A DNA stretch of 12,874 nt from UBA9732 sp045116915 (GTDB taxonomy: Bacteria; Spirochaetota; Spirochaetia; Sphaerochaetales; Sphaerochaetaceae), in assembly GCA_045116915.1 (NCBI GenBank), contig JBGUMQ010000014.1, positions 1 to 12,874 of the forward strand, given 5' to 3'. Shown here one piece after another: positions 1-5,759 of the stretch; position 1 is the first letter of the stretch, and each line of letters starts with the position of its first letter. The notes beneath the pieces were generated by a model. That model worked only from the letters and a program-made list of their open reading frames with translations. It made no database searches and was not told the DNA's origin. Position numbers and translations under genes: made by a program.

Positions 1-1
1 T

Positions 2-289
2 CTGACGAAGTGCATCGCCCTTGAGCTCGGTCCCGTGGGTGTCCACGTCAACTACGTCTGCCCGGGTCCCGTCGACACTCCCATGATGGTCCGCATAGAG
101 AAGGATTTCTTCCCCCAGCTGTCCCACGAGGAAGCCATGGCCGCCCTTGCCGGCGCCTACGCCATGGACAAGCGCTATGCCGAGCCCGAAGAGGTCGCCG
201 ATGCGGTCATGTACCTTGCCTCGGAGGTTTCCGCCCATACCGCCGGCATGGGGATGCACATCGATTCCAAGGTTTCAGCAGCAAACTGA
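2..289 (+). CDS. Short-chain dehydrogenase/reductase, C-terminal fragment (5' end outside window)
   Basis: About 95 residues are visible, and the open frame runs in from the left edge, so this is the C-terminal third of the protein. It belongs to the short-chain dehydrogenase/reductase family, NAD(P)H-dependent cytosolic oxidoreductases with a Rossmann fold. The visible segment begins just after the catalytic Tyr/Lys helix. It carries the family's post-catalytic motif in the form VNYVCPGPVDTPM, followed by the variable substrate-binding loop. Next comes the common EPEEVADAVMYLASEVSAHTAG stretch (the last helix before the final strand), and then a final strand ending in IDSKVSAAN. The usual end of this family is a glycine-rich 'GxxxxxDGG'; here the last glycines are replaced by DSK, so this is a divergent member. 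Substrate cannot be told: candidates include 3-oxoacyl-ACP reductase-like and sugar or polyol dehydrogenases. It converges on pepF across a shared terminator. Confidence 0.85.
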   Translation: MTKCIALELGPVGVHVNYVCPGPVDTPMMVRIEKDFFPQLSHEEAMAALAGAYAMDKRYAEPEEVADAVMYLASEVSAHTAGMGMHIDSKVSAAN

Positions 290-316
290 CGTTTTCAAAA
301 CAGTGTTCTGAGAAAA

Positions 317-348
317 AGAGAGAGCCCTGCATTCGCAGAGCTCTCTTT
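317..348. terminator. Bidirectional hairpin terminator between the SDR gene and pepF
   Basis: A stem made of an outer A/G-rich arm (317-325) pairs with a C/T-rich arm (340-348). Inside it is a 4-bp CTGC/GCAG stem with loop ATTC, and there is a one-base mismatch at 326/339. A run of T follows on either strand (TTTCATTTT on plus, TTTTTCT on minus). It sits in the 77-base gap between two genes that converge, so it can serve both. Confidence 0.8.
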
Positions 349-366
349 CATTTTGCGCCGTTGTAC

Positions 367-2145
367 TCAGATCAGCTTCTCCAGCTGGGAGAGCAGCGAT
401 TCGAACTTTGCTGTCGCCGCATCCACCGGCTCCTGTGTGGACATGTCCACGCCTGCACCCTTCAGGGTCTGGATCGGGAACTTGGATCCGCCGGACTTCA
501 GGAAGCCCAGGTAGTCGTCCAGCTCCTTCTGCCCGCCGTTGAGCACACGCTCGGAGAGGGCGATCGCCGCCGAGATCCCGGTGGCGTACTTGTAGACGTA
601 GTATGCGTTGTAGAAATGCGGGATCCTCAGGCCTTCCAGGTCCGAGTCCTCCTCGAATACCATGTCGGGTCCGAAGTAGGCTTCCAGCAGGCCGCGGTAT
701 GTCTTCCTGAGCGTGGATACCGTCAGCGGCTGTCCCTGTTCCTGCTGCGTGTGGCACAGGAGCTCGAACTCGGCGAACATCGTCTGCCTGAACAGCGTGG
801 CGATGATGTCGTCGATCTGCTTGGCGATGATGTAGGTCTTCATCTCCGGACTTTCGGCGTTGTCCGTGAGGTACTTGGCCACCAGCTGCTCGTTGAACGT
901 GGAAGCGACCTCGGCCTCGAAGATGGTGTAGTCGTAGCACAGGAACGGGTTGTTGCGCTTGGAGTAGTAGCTGTGCATGCTGTGGCCGCCCTCGTGTGCA
1001 AGGGTGAAGACGTCTCCAAGGACATCCTCCTTGTAGTTGAGCAGGATGTAGGGGGCGCCGATGAAGCCGCCGCTGGAGAAGGCTCCGCTGCGCTTCCCCT
1101 TGTTCTCGTAGCGGTCGACCCATCTGTCGGTGGTGATGCCCTTGTAGATGGTCCTGACGTAGTCCTCTCCGAGGGGCCTGAGGGCGTTCTTCACGATCTC
1201 TGCGGCCTCGTCGTAGGTCTTGTGCGTCTTGACCGAGCCCACGAGCGGGACGTAGACGTCGTAGTGCCTCAGATCGTCCAGGCCCAGGACCCTCTTGCGG
1301 AGTCCGTAGTACTTGTGGAGGGTGGGGAAGGCCTTGTGGACCGATTCGATGAGGCCCGTGTAGACGCTGCGCGGCACGTCGTCGCGGTAGAGCGCGGCGT
1401 CGAGTGCGGTGTCGAACCCGCGCACGCGTGCGTTGAAGATGTCCTGCTTGACCGATCCCGTGTAGAGGGTGGCGATGGTCTGCTGGTGGGCCCTGTACGT
1501 CCCGTAGAACTGGCTGTAGGCGCGGCGCCTGAGGTCCCTGTCGGGACTGATCATGAACTGCGACCATGTGCTCTGCGAAAGCGGCATGCCGTCGACCTTG
1601 CCGAAATCCATGTCCACGTTGGTGAGCATGCCGAACGCGCTCCTGGGCGTGCCCTGGAGCTCGGACTGCTTGGCGAGGATCTCCTCCTCCTTCTGTCCCA
1701 GCGTGTGCTCCTTCTGGCGCATGATCTTCTGAAGATAGACGCGGCTGTCGTCGAACTCCTTCTCCTTTATCCACTTGTCGAGGTTCTTTATCCCCAGGAT
1801 CTCGGGATCCATGTAGCTGACGGCCGCCATCAGGTCGGTGTAGACCTGCGAGACGATGCCCATCTTCCTCTGGTTCTCCGGATCGTCGTTCTCCGCCGAT
1901 GACTTCAGCGATGCGTAGACGTAGACCTGTTCGGCGAGCATGCATGCGTCGGAAAGCCACTTCATGGCTTCCAGCAGATTGGCCGGGTCCTTGCCCAGCG
2001 TCCCTCTGAACTTGCCGGCCTCGCCGACCTTCTTCTTCAGCTTCTGAAGGTCCGTCTCCCATGCCTCGTCGCAGGGATAGAGACTGCTGAGATCCCACTT
2101 GTCGTTTTCCGCGACCTGACTCCTCAACGGAATTTCCTTTGCCAT
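367..2145 (-). CDS. pepF: Oligoendopeptidase F (M3 family zinc metallopeptidase)
   Basis: The 592-residue protein has the usual length for PepF, a cytosolic zinc peptidase that cleaves short peptides and helps recycle them to amino acids. The zinc site is plain: HEGGH at residues 384-388, with the second-helix motif EVASTFNE (412-419), whose Glu412 would be the third metal ligand. The N-terminal half is helical with DKWDLSSLYP near residue 16, a typical PepF opening. The ATG start is set by AAGGAG eight bases upstream, inside the end of rdgB. Only four bases separate the rdgB stop from this start, so the two are co-transcribed and probably coupled. It is the last gene of a three-gene minus-strand operon and ends at a shared hairpin terminator. 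Nothing looks broken. Confidence 0.95.
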   Translation of the reverse strand: MAKEIPLRSQVAENDKWDLSSLYPCDEAWETDLQKLKKKVGEAGKFRGTLGKDPANLLEAMKWLSDACMLAEQVYVYASLKSSAENDDPENQRKMGIVSQVYTDLMAAVSYMDPEILGIKNLDKWIKEKEFDDSRVYLQKIMRQKEHTLGQKEEEILAKQSELQGTPRSAFGMLTNVDMDFGKVDGMPLSQSTWSQFMISPDRDLRRRAYSQFYGTYRAHQQTIATLYTGSVKQDIFNARVRGFDTALDAALYRDDVPRSVYTGLIESVHKAFPTLHKYYGLRKRVLGLDDLRHYDVYVPLVGSVKTHKTYDEAAEIVKNALRPLGEDYVRTIYKGITTDRWVDRYENKGKRSGAFSSGGFIGAPYILLNYKEDVLGDVFTLAHEGGHSMHSYYSKRNNPFLCYDYTIFEAEVASTFNEQLVAKYLTDNAESPEMKTYIIAKQIDDIIATLFRQTMFAEFELLCHTQQEQGQPLTVSTLRKTYRGLLEAYFGPDMVFEEDSDLEGLRIPHFYNAYYVYKYATGISAAIALSERVLNGGQKELDDYLGFLKSGGSKFPIQTLKGAGVDMSTQEPVDAATAKFESLLSQLEKLI

Positions 2146-2149
2146 GTCA

Positions 2150-2764
2150 TCACTCCTTGATAAGTTTCATTATGCTTCTTGCGGCCTTGCCCCTGTGGCT
2201 GTAGAGGTTCTTGTCTCCGTCGGGCAGAAGGGCCATGGAACAGCCGGCGGCGTTGCAGTGGAACACGGGGTCGTATCCGAATCCTCCTGTCCCTTTCGCC
2301 TCCTCGTGGAGGATCCTGCCCTCGGCGTTCTCGACCGCACAGTATATCCTGTTCCTGTCGAACATCATCACTATGGCGCAGACGAAGACGGCGTTCCGTT
2401 CCTCTTCCTTCCTGCCCTCGAGCATTTTGATCAGCAGCATGTTCTTCTCGTGTGCGCTGAGGAGGGGACCTCCGTCCTCGGATCCGAAACGCGCCGTCCT
2501 GACGCCCAGGAGCCCGGGGAGGGCGGGGACAATCAGGCCGCTGTCGTCGGCCATGACGGGAATGTGCAGGTCCTTGGCGACCTCGTACAGCGCCTGTGCC
2601 TTTATCAGTGCGTTGTCGAGGAATGTCGTGCCGTTCTCCTCGCAGTCGAACTCCAGTCCCAGGTCGGAGGGAAGGAGGATCTCGTATCCGCTGAAGAGCT
2701 GGCTGAACTCATGACGCTTGTGCGCATTGGAGCTCGCAAGCAGTATCCTTTTGTCTTGTGCCAT
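2150..2764 (-). CDS. rdgB: RdgB/HAM1-type XTP/dITP pyrophosphatase
   Basis: The 204-residue protein belongs to the HAM1/RdgB family, which hydrolyses dITP, XTP and ITP to monophosphates and so keeps deaminated purines out of DNA and RNA. Family landmarks appear in order: LLASSNAHK (8-16, the N-terminal substrate loop), TTFLDNALIKA (47-57), MADDSGL (71-77, metal and catalytic Asp residues), GVRTARF (87-93), GFGYDPVF (161-168, base specificity) and SHRGKA (189-194). The start is the ATG at 2764, which gives the normal N-terminus. No Shine-Dalgarno sequence is visible in front of it (the preceding bases read ATCCTCAAAGC). The start also lies 56 bases inside the reading frame of the upstream gene, so translation probably depends on ribosomes from that gene. 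pepF follows after four bases. Confidence 0.95.
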   Translation of the reverse strand: MAQDKRILLASSNAHKRHEFSQLFSGYEILLPSDLGLEFDCEENGTTFLDNALIKAQALYEVAKDLHIPVMADDSGLIVPALPGLLGVRTARFGSEDGGPLLSAHEKNMLLIKMLEGRKEEERNAVFVCAIVMMFDRNRIYCAVENAEGRILHEEAKGTGGFGYDPVFHCNAAGCSMALLPDGDKNLYSHRGKAARSIMKLIKE

Positions 2765-3836
2765 GCTTTGAGGATAGTTGATTTGCAGGTGCTAGTCTAC
2801 AGGTGGACGACGGTTCGGGGAGCATGGTTATCCCGAATTCGGGAAACGGTTCGAACACCGGGATCTCCGGCGCCGGCTTCTTCCTGGAAAGGAGCAGGGC
2901 TTTCCTGAAGGGACCCGTGTAGTTGTCCAGGTTCTCGATGTTCACCAGCTCCATCATCGTCTTGGAGTAGTGCACGGCCGTGGCTATGGACCGGGTGTCC
3001 GTGCCGAGGAGTTCGGAGAGTACAGTGTAGCGGACATTCATCCTCCTGTGCCCGATGCGGCTGCCCAGCATCCTCAGCTGGGTTTTCTGGTATGCCAGCT
3101 TCCTTTCGATCTGATTCGTGTCCAGTGCCGTGCGGAGGTGGGATTCCAGCTCTATCCTGCGCATGTTGAAGAAGTTCCTGCGCTGTCGGAGGTACTGCCT
3201 GCTCTTCCTGCCCGAAGCGTATGTTTCCGCCACCTCGGCGAGGTAGTCGGCTATCATGATGGTCTGTGCCCTGTCGATGTTCAGTATCCTGCAGAAGTTG
3301 TCGACAATGTCCGAGGTGAGGGACGGGAGCAGGGTGCATATGAATATGAACAGGCTTCTGCGCCTGGCGGGTCTCGCCGCGCAGATGGACCTCAGGCGGA
3401 CGGCCGCGGTCCCCGGTTCCTCCGGCGGCTCCTCTCCCAGCAGAATGTCCTCCGGCCCGGGCTGTCCGCACAGGTCCCCGGTCATGAGGCTGTCGATGGA
3501 CCTGCGCGAATTGAGGCACCGGCTCCTGCGCGTGTAGGCGAGATAGCTCATCGCCCTGAGCTCCATGCAGTGCCTGAGGAACGCGAGCATGCACGAACGC
3601 TCCGGGTCGAACGCGTCGATCATGGCCCTCAGGTCCTTCTCCACGAACAGGATGAAACCCGACATCTCGTCATTTGTGATTATCGCCCTGACCGCCTTCA
3701 TGAAGTATATCTCCACGATGACCATGTCCTTGAGCTTCATGAACTCCCTTTCGATCCGCTCCGGGTCCGCACAGGGATCGCCGGATAGCCCGATGTACAG
3801 TCTGGCCTGCTCCTGCAGCAGTTCTTCCGAATCCAT
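2709..3836 (-). CDS. Hypothetical protein with weak sigma-factor-like/helix-turn-helix character
   Basis: This is a 375-residue protein I do not recognise by name. It is basic, rich in Arg and Leu, largely helical, and has no signal peptide or clear membrane segment. Residues 59-100 (containing FVEKDLRAMIDAFDPER and then a helix MLAFLRHCMELRAM) recall region 2 of sigma-70 factors. Residues 265-300 (VRYTVLSELLGTDTRSIATAVHYSK) recall a C-terminal helix-turn-helix. A low-complexity linker rich in Glu, Pro and Gly (125-145) separates the two parts. Both resemblances are faint and are my inference. I start it at 3836 because GGGGAG lies seven bases upstream. An ATG five codons earlier (3851) has no ribosome site. 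The last 18 or so codons overlap rdgB. It heads the operon with rdgB and pepF. It could also be a lineage-specific regulator or a DNA-binding protein of another fold. Confidence 0.75.
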   Translation of the reverse strand: MDSEELLQEQARLYIGLSGDPCADPERIEREFMKLKDMVIVEIYFMKAVRAIITNDEMSGFILFVEKDLRAMIDAFDPERSCMLAFLRHCMELRAMSYLAYTRRSRCLNSRRSIDSLMTGDLCGQPGPEDILLGEEPPEEPGTAAVRLRSICAARPARRRSLFIFICTLLPSLTSDIVDNFCRILNIDRAQTIMIADYLAEVAETYASGRKSRQYLRQRRNFFNMRRIELESHLRTALDTNQIERKLAYQKTQLRMLGSRIGHRRMNVRYTVLSELLGTDTRSIATAVHYSKTMMELVNIENLDNYTGPFRKALLLSRKKPAPEIPVFEPFPEFGITMLPEPSSTCRLAPANQLSSKHGTRQKDTACELQCAQAS

Positions 3837-3843
3837 TTTTCTT

Positions 3844-3849
3844 CTCCCC
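3844..3849 (-). promoter_or_regulatory. Ribosome binding site that decides the start of the sigma-like hypothetical gene
   Basis: GGGGAG on the minus strand lies seven bases before the ATG at 3836-3834. It also falls directly behind the alternative ATG at 3851-3849, which itself has only T/A-rich sequence upstream. This favours the inner start. Confidence 0.6.
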
Positions 3850-3938
3850 ATTGAAAGATTAACAGAAGATATTGCGGTTTATAAGGCACCTCATGCAGGT
3901 TTTTTATGTTGTTTTCCGGATTCCGGGCCGTCGATGCG

Positions 3939-3967
3939 AAAAAAAGAGGACCGCCTGAGCGGTCCTC
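3939..3967 (-). terminator. Rho-independent terminator of the infC-rpmI-rplT-zapB-like operon
   Basis: A perfect 9-bp stem, GAGGACCGC (3946-3954) with GCGGTCCTC (3959-3967), encloses a 4-base loop. On the minus strand it is followed by seven T residues (3945-3939). It lies about 20 bases after the stop codon of the last gene. The next gene therefore needs its own promoter between about 3837 and 3938, where I see only a loose TTATAA as a possible -10. Confidence 0.93.
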
Positions 3968-3987
3968 CCTTACACATTAACAGGTTT

Positions 3988-4326
3988 TCAGAGATCCAGA
4001 TCGTCGAGACCCGAAACATCGATCTCGTCCGTGGCGTCACCGCCGATGGCGGAGAACTGCTCCGCGACCTCGAAGTCCTCAACATTGAGATCGAGGTTGT
4101 CCAGTCCGACCTCGTTGAGAGTCTCAAGGGAGGTCGCGATGCTCTGGGCGATGCGCTCCTCGTCTTCCTTGTAACTGTCGACGTAGGCCTGGAGTTCCTC
4201 GTTATGGCCTGTTATGAGTTTGATGTTCCTTCTGAGCTCGTCGTTTTCGGCTCTCAGCTTCCTCATGTAGGCCGATGCCTTCTTCACTCTCTCCTCAAGA
4301 AGCAACATGTTTTCATAAACCGTCAT
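3988..4326 (-). CDS. Small coiled-coil protein, ZapB-like (putative cell-division accessory)
   Basis: This is a 112-residue acidic protein. Residues 3-62 form a near-continuous amphipathic coiled coil with heptad-spaced Leu, Ile and Val (MLLLEERVKKASAYMRKLR and onward). The remainder is a very acidic tail rich in Asp, Leu and Glu, ending in DVSGLDDLDL. It has no membrane segment. Size and layout resemble ZapB-type coiled coils, which bind ZapA and help organise the FtsZ ring at midcell; the acidic tail is an addition. The assignment rests on general coiled-coil character, so other small structural coiled-coil proteins are equally possible. The start has a strong AGAGAGGAGG eight to ten bases upstream. 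It follows rplT after 39 bases with no terminator between them, so it is the last gene of the translation operon and is likely expressed with growth rate. Confidence 0.7.
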   Translation of the reverse strand: MTVYENMLLLEERVKKASAYMRKLRAENDELRRNIKLITGHNEELQAYVDSYKEDEERIAQSIATSLETLNEVGLDNLDLNVEDFEVAEQFSAIGGDATDEIDVSGLDDLDL

Positions 4327-4365
4327 GTGCCGACCTCCTCTCTCTTAATGTTAAGGCCTTTTCGC

Positions 4366-4725
4366 TCAACCCTCAAGTGCCTTTTTGGCTGTTGCGACCA
4401 GGGCGCTGAAAGAAGCCTTGTCCTCGATAGCCATGTTGGACAGCGCCTTCCTGTTGAGCTCGATGTTGGAAATCTTCAGAGCGTGCATGAACTGGGAGTA
4501 GCTGAGACCCTCGGCCCTGACTGCGGCGGAGATCCTGGCGATCCAGAGCTTCCTGAAATCCCTCTTCTTCTCCTTTCTTCCGCGGTAGGCGTAGGCTCCT
4601 GCCTTGGCCACTGCATCCTTCGCAACACGGTTGTTGGTGCTTCTGCGACCATAGTAACCCTTTGCGAGCTCCATGATTTTCTTACGTCTGTCTTTGTGTT
4701 TGGTTCCGTCTACTGCTCTCGGCAT
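4366..4725 (-). CDS. rplT: 50S ribosomal protein L20
   Basis: The 119-residue protein is the normal length for L20, which binds 23S rRNA early in assembly of the large subunit. In many bacteria it also represses its own operon by binding mRNA. It opens with MPRAVDGTKHKDRRKKIMELAKGY-type sequence (slightly modified from the usual 'R..V..R..hKkilk.AKGY') and then GRRSTNNRVAKDAV. The basic N-terminal extension is followed by DFRKLWIARISAAVR (56-70) and the globular C-terminal RNA-binding part, which includes YSQFMHALK and NRKALSNMA. A GGAGG lies eight bases before the ATG. It begins 16 bases after the stop of rpmI, the standard order in this operon. Confidence 0.98.
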   Translation of the reverse strand: MPRAVDGTKHKDRRKKIMELAKGYYGRRSTNNRVAKDAVAKAGAYAYRGRKEKKRDFRKLWIARISAAVRAEGLSYSQFMHALKISNIELNRKALSNMAIEDKASFSALVATAKKALEG

Positions 4726-4741
4726 ATCTCAATCCTCCATC

Positions 4742-4939
4742 TCAAGCATAAGGAAGCATGACTTTGGCTTTCTTTGCTTCTACGTCGGCAAGAATACCTG
4801 TGGCGCGGAGAGTTCTCTTGCGCTTGGTGCTCTTCTTGGTGAGAATATGGCGAAGTCCCTGTTTCTTGAACCTGACCTTGCCAGTACCGGTGACCCTGTA
4901 CCGCTTCGCGGCGGCCTTTCTTGTTTTCATCTTGGGCAT
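4742..4939 (-). CDS. rpmI: 50S ribosomal protein L35
   Basis: The 65-residue basic protein of the large ribosomal subunit starts MPKMKTRKAAAKRY and contains the L35 signature KKSTKRKRTLRAT. An open frame continues 11 codons upstream, but the family start is the ATG at 4939, and GAGGT sits five bases in front of it. The upstream codons fall in the structured gap after infC and are not part of the protein. rplT follows after 16 bases. Confidence 0.97.
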   Translation of the reverse strand: MPKMKTRKAAAKRYRVTGTGKVRFKKQGLRHILTKKSTKRKRTLRATGILADVEAKKAKVMLPYA

Positions 4940-4961
4940 GTTGTACCTCGTTATAAGCGCC

Positions 4962-5010
4962 CTGGGGAACAAGAACCCCCAGCAGCTGCCGTTTCAATCC
5001 CCGTACGGGG
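4962..5010 (-). promoter_or_regulatory. Structured RNA between infC and rpmI (candidate autogenous control site)
   Basis: The 72-base gap contains three inverted repeats. They are a perfect 12-base palindrome CCCCGTACGGGG (4999-5010) directly after the infC stop, GCAGCTGC (4982-4989), and a hairpin with 6-bp stem CTGGGG/CCCCAG (4962-4967 with 4977-4982) ending 22 bases before the rpmI start. None is followed by a T run, so they do not look like terminators. L20 is known to repress this operon in Escherichia coli through RNA structure around the infC-rpmI junction. That this site does the same is inference. Confidence 0.4.
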
Positions 5011-5011
5011 A

Positions 5012-5560
5012 CTATTTGCTCTGTTGTTTCTTCGCTGCGTTCTTGGATGGGCTGAGGAGCATGGACATGTTCCTTCCCTCCATGACCGGCTGCGAATCAA
5101 CGTTATACAATATCTCTTTTTCCGTCAAGAGTTCAAGTATCTTGTAGAGGACGTCCCGACCGAGCTCCGTGTGGGCCAGTTCCCTTCCGTGGAAGCGGAT
5201 CGTGACCTTGCACTTGTCGCCGCCGGCGAGGAACTCCGCGATGGCCTTGGACTTGACCTCCAGGTCGTGCGTGTCGATCTTGGGCTGCATCCTGATCTCG
5301 CGCATCTTGACGATGGTCTGGTTCTTCTTGGCTTCCTTGAGCTTCTTCTCCTGCTCGTAGCGGAACTTGCCGTAGTCGATGATCTTGCATACGGGGGGAT
5401 TGGCGTTAGGGGAGATCTCCACGAGATCCAGTCCTGCATCCTCTGCCAGTGCCAATGCGTCGAAATAGTTCATGACGCCTCTCTTGTCTCCGTTCTCATC
5501 AATCAAGAACACTTCTTTAGCGCGGATCTGTCTGTTGATCCTCAGTTCCTTAGTAGCCAA
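5012..5560 (-). CDS. infC: Translation initiation factor IF-3
   Basis: The 182-residue protein has both IF-3 domains. The N-domain begins near ELRINRQIRAKEV (5-17), the linker carries the family signature KIIDYGKFRYEQEKK (59-73), and the C-domain contains REIRMQPKIDTHDL (88-101) and IRFHGRELAH (121-130). IF-3 binds the 30S subunit, keeps 50S away and checks the start codon and initiator tRNA. I choose the TTG at 5560 because it gives the usual N-terminus and has AGAGGTGA just upstream. The open frame extends 13 codons further to another TTG, but that part runs through the leader. It is the only intact gene here without an ATG start. It is first in the operon and has its own promoter. Confidence 0.95.
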   Translation of the reverse strand: MATKELRINRQIRAKEVFLIDENGDKRGVMNYFDALALAEDAGLDLVEISPNANPPVCKIIDYGKFRYEQEKKLKEAKKNQTIVKMREIRMQPKIDTHDLEVKSKAIAEFLAGGDKCKVTIRFHGRELAHTELGRDVLYKILELLTEKEILYNVDSQPVMEGRNMSMLLSPSKNAAKKQQSK

Positions 5561-5562
5561 GC

Positions 5563-5570
5563 TCACCTCT
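5563..5570 (-). promoter_or_regulatory. Ribosome binding site fixing the TTG start of infC
   Basis: AGAGGTGA on the minus strand is a strong match to the 16S 3' end. Its GAGG core sits five bases before the TTG at 5560-5558. It rules against the longer upstream frame and makes the GTG two codons earlier (within the site itself) unlikely. Confidence 0.65.
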
Positions 5571-5593
5571 AGACGTAAATATAAAGCATAACC

Positions 5594-5618
5594 GGGCAAA
5601 CAATTGCCCCAACGTTGG
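5594..5618 (-). promoter_or_regulatory. Inverted repeats in the infC leader
   Basis: Between the predicted transcription start and the infC ribosome site lie CCAACGTTGG (5609-5618) and a hairpin GGGCAA-TTGT-TTGCCC (5594-5609). The hairpin could fold in the leader RNA. CCAACGTTGG overlaps the likely start point and could equally be a DNA operator. No T run follows, so this is not an attenuator of the usual kind. Confidence 0.35.
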
Positions 5619-5620
5619 AA

Positions 5621-5650
5621 AATATAGCACTGATGCCGTCACGCTGTCAA
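5621..5650 (-). promoter_or_regulatory. Promoter of the infC operon
   Basis: On the minus strand, TTGACA (5650-5645) is followed after 18 bases by TATATT (5626-5621), preceded by TG as in extended -10 elements. The -35 is a perfect vegetative consensus. Transcription would start near 5614, leaving a leader of about 55 bases. A perfect TATAAT (5658-5653) lies just upstream but has no matching -35 box. Confidence 0.8.
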
Positions 5651-5695
5651 ACATTATATATGTACTATTGCGTGTGCCATCGCGTGCCCGGACAA

Positions 5696-5725
5696 AGGAA
5701 AAGCCGCCCCTTTTCGGAGCGGCTT
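5696..5725 (-). terminator. Rho-independent terminator of fba
   Basis: The minus strand reads AAGCCGCTCC, a GAAAA loop, then GGGGCGGCTT (stem 5716-5725 with 5701-5710, one G-T pair), followed by TTCCTTTG. It lies about 35 bases after the fba stop, separating fba from the infC operon. The T run is interrupted by CC, so it may be less efficient than the others in the window. Confidence 0.82.
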
Positions 5726-5759
5726 CCATCATTCCCTGATGTCGTTGCTTCAGAAGCGA

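Noticed and set aside
275..2098. Long open frames opposite and alongside pepF on both strands (about 500-600 codons)
   Set aside because: They lie over a gene with complete PepF motifs, are full of Arg, Gly and Pro or Val and Leu repeats typical of shadow frames in GC-rich DNA, and have no family motifs.
3565..4761. A 398-codon plus-strand open frame spanning several minus-strand genes
   Set aside because: It crosses rplT, the ZapB-like gene, a terminator and an intergenic gap on the opposite strand, and has no recognisable domain or good start.
5653..5658. TATAAT as a second infC promoter
   Set aside because: The -10 is perfect, but nothing resembling a -35 lies 15-19 bases upstream, and the TTGACA/TATATT pair just downstream is a much better promoter.
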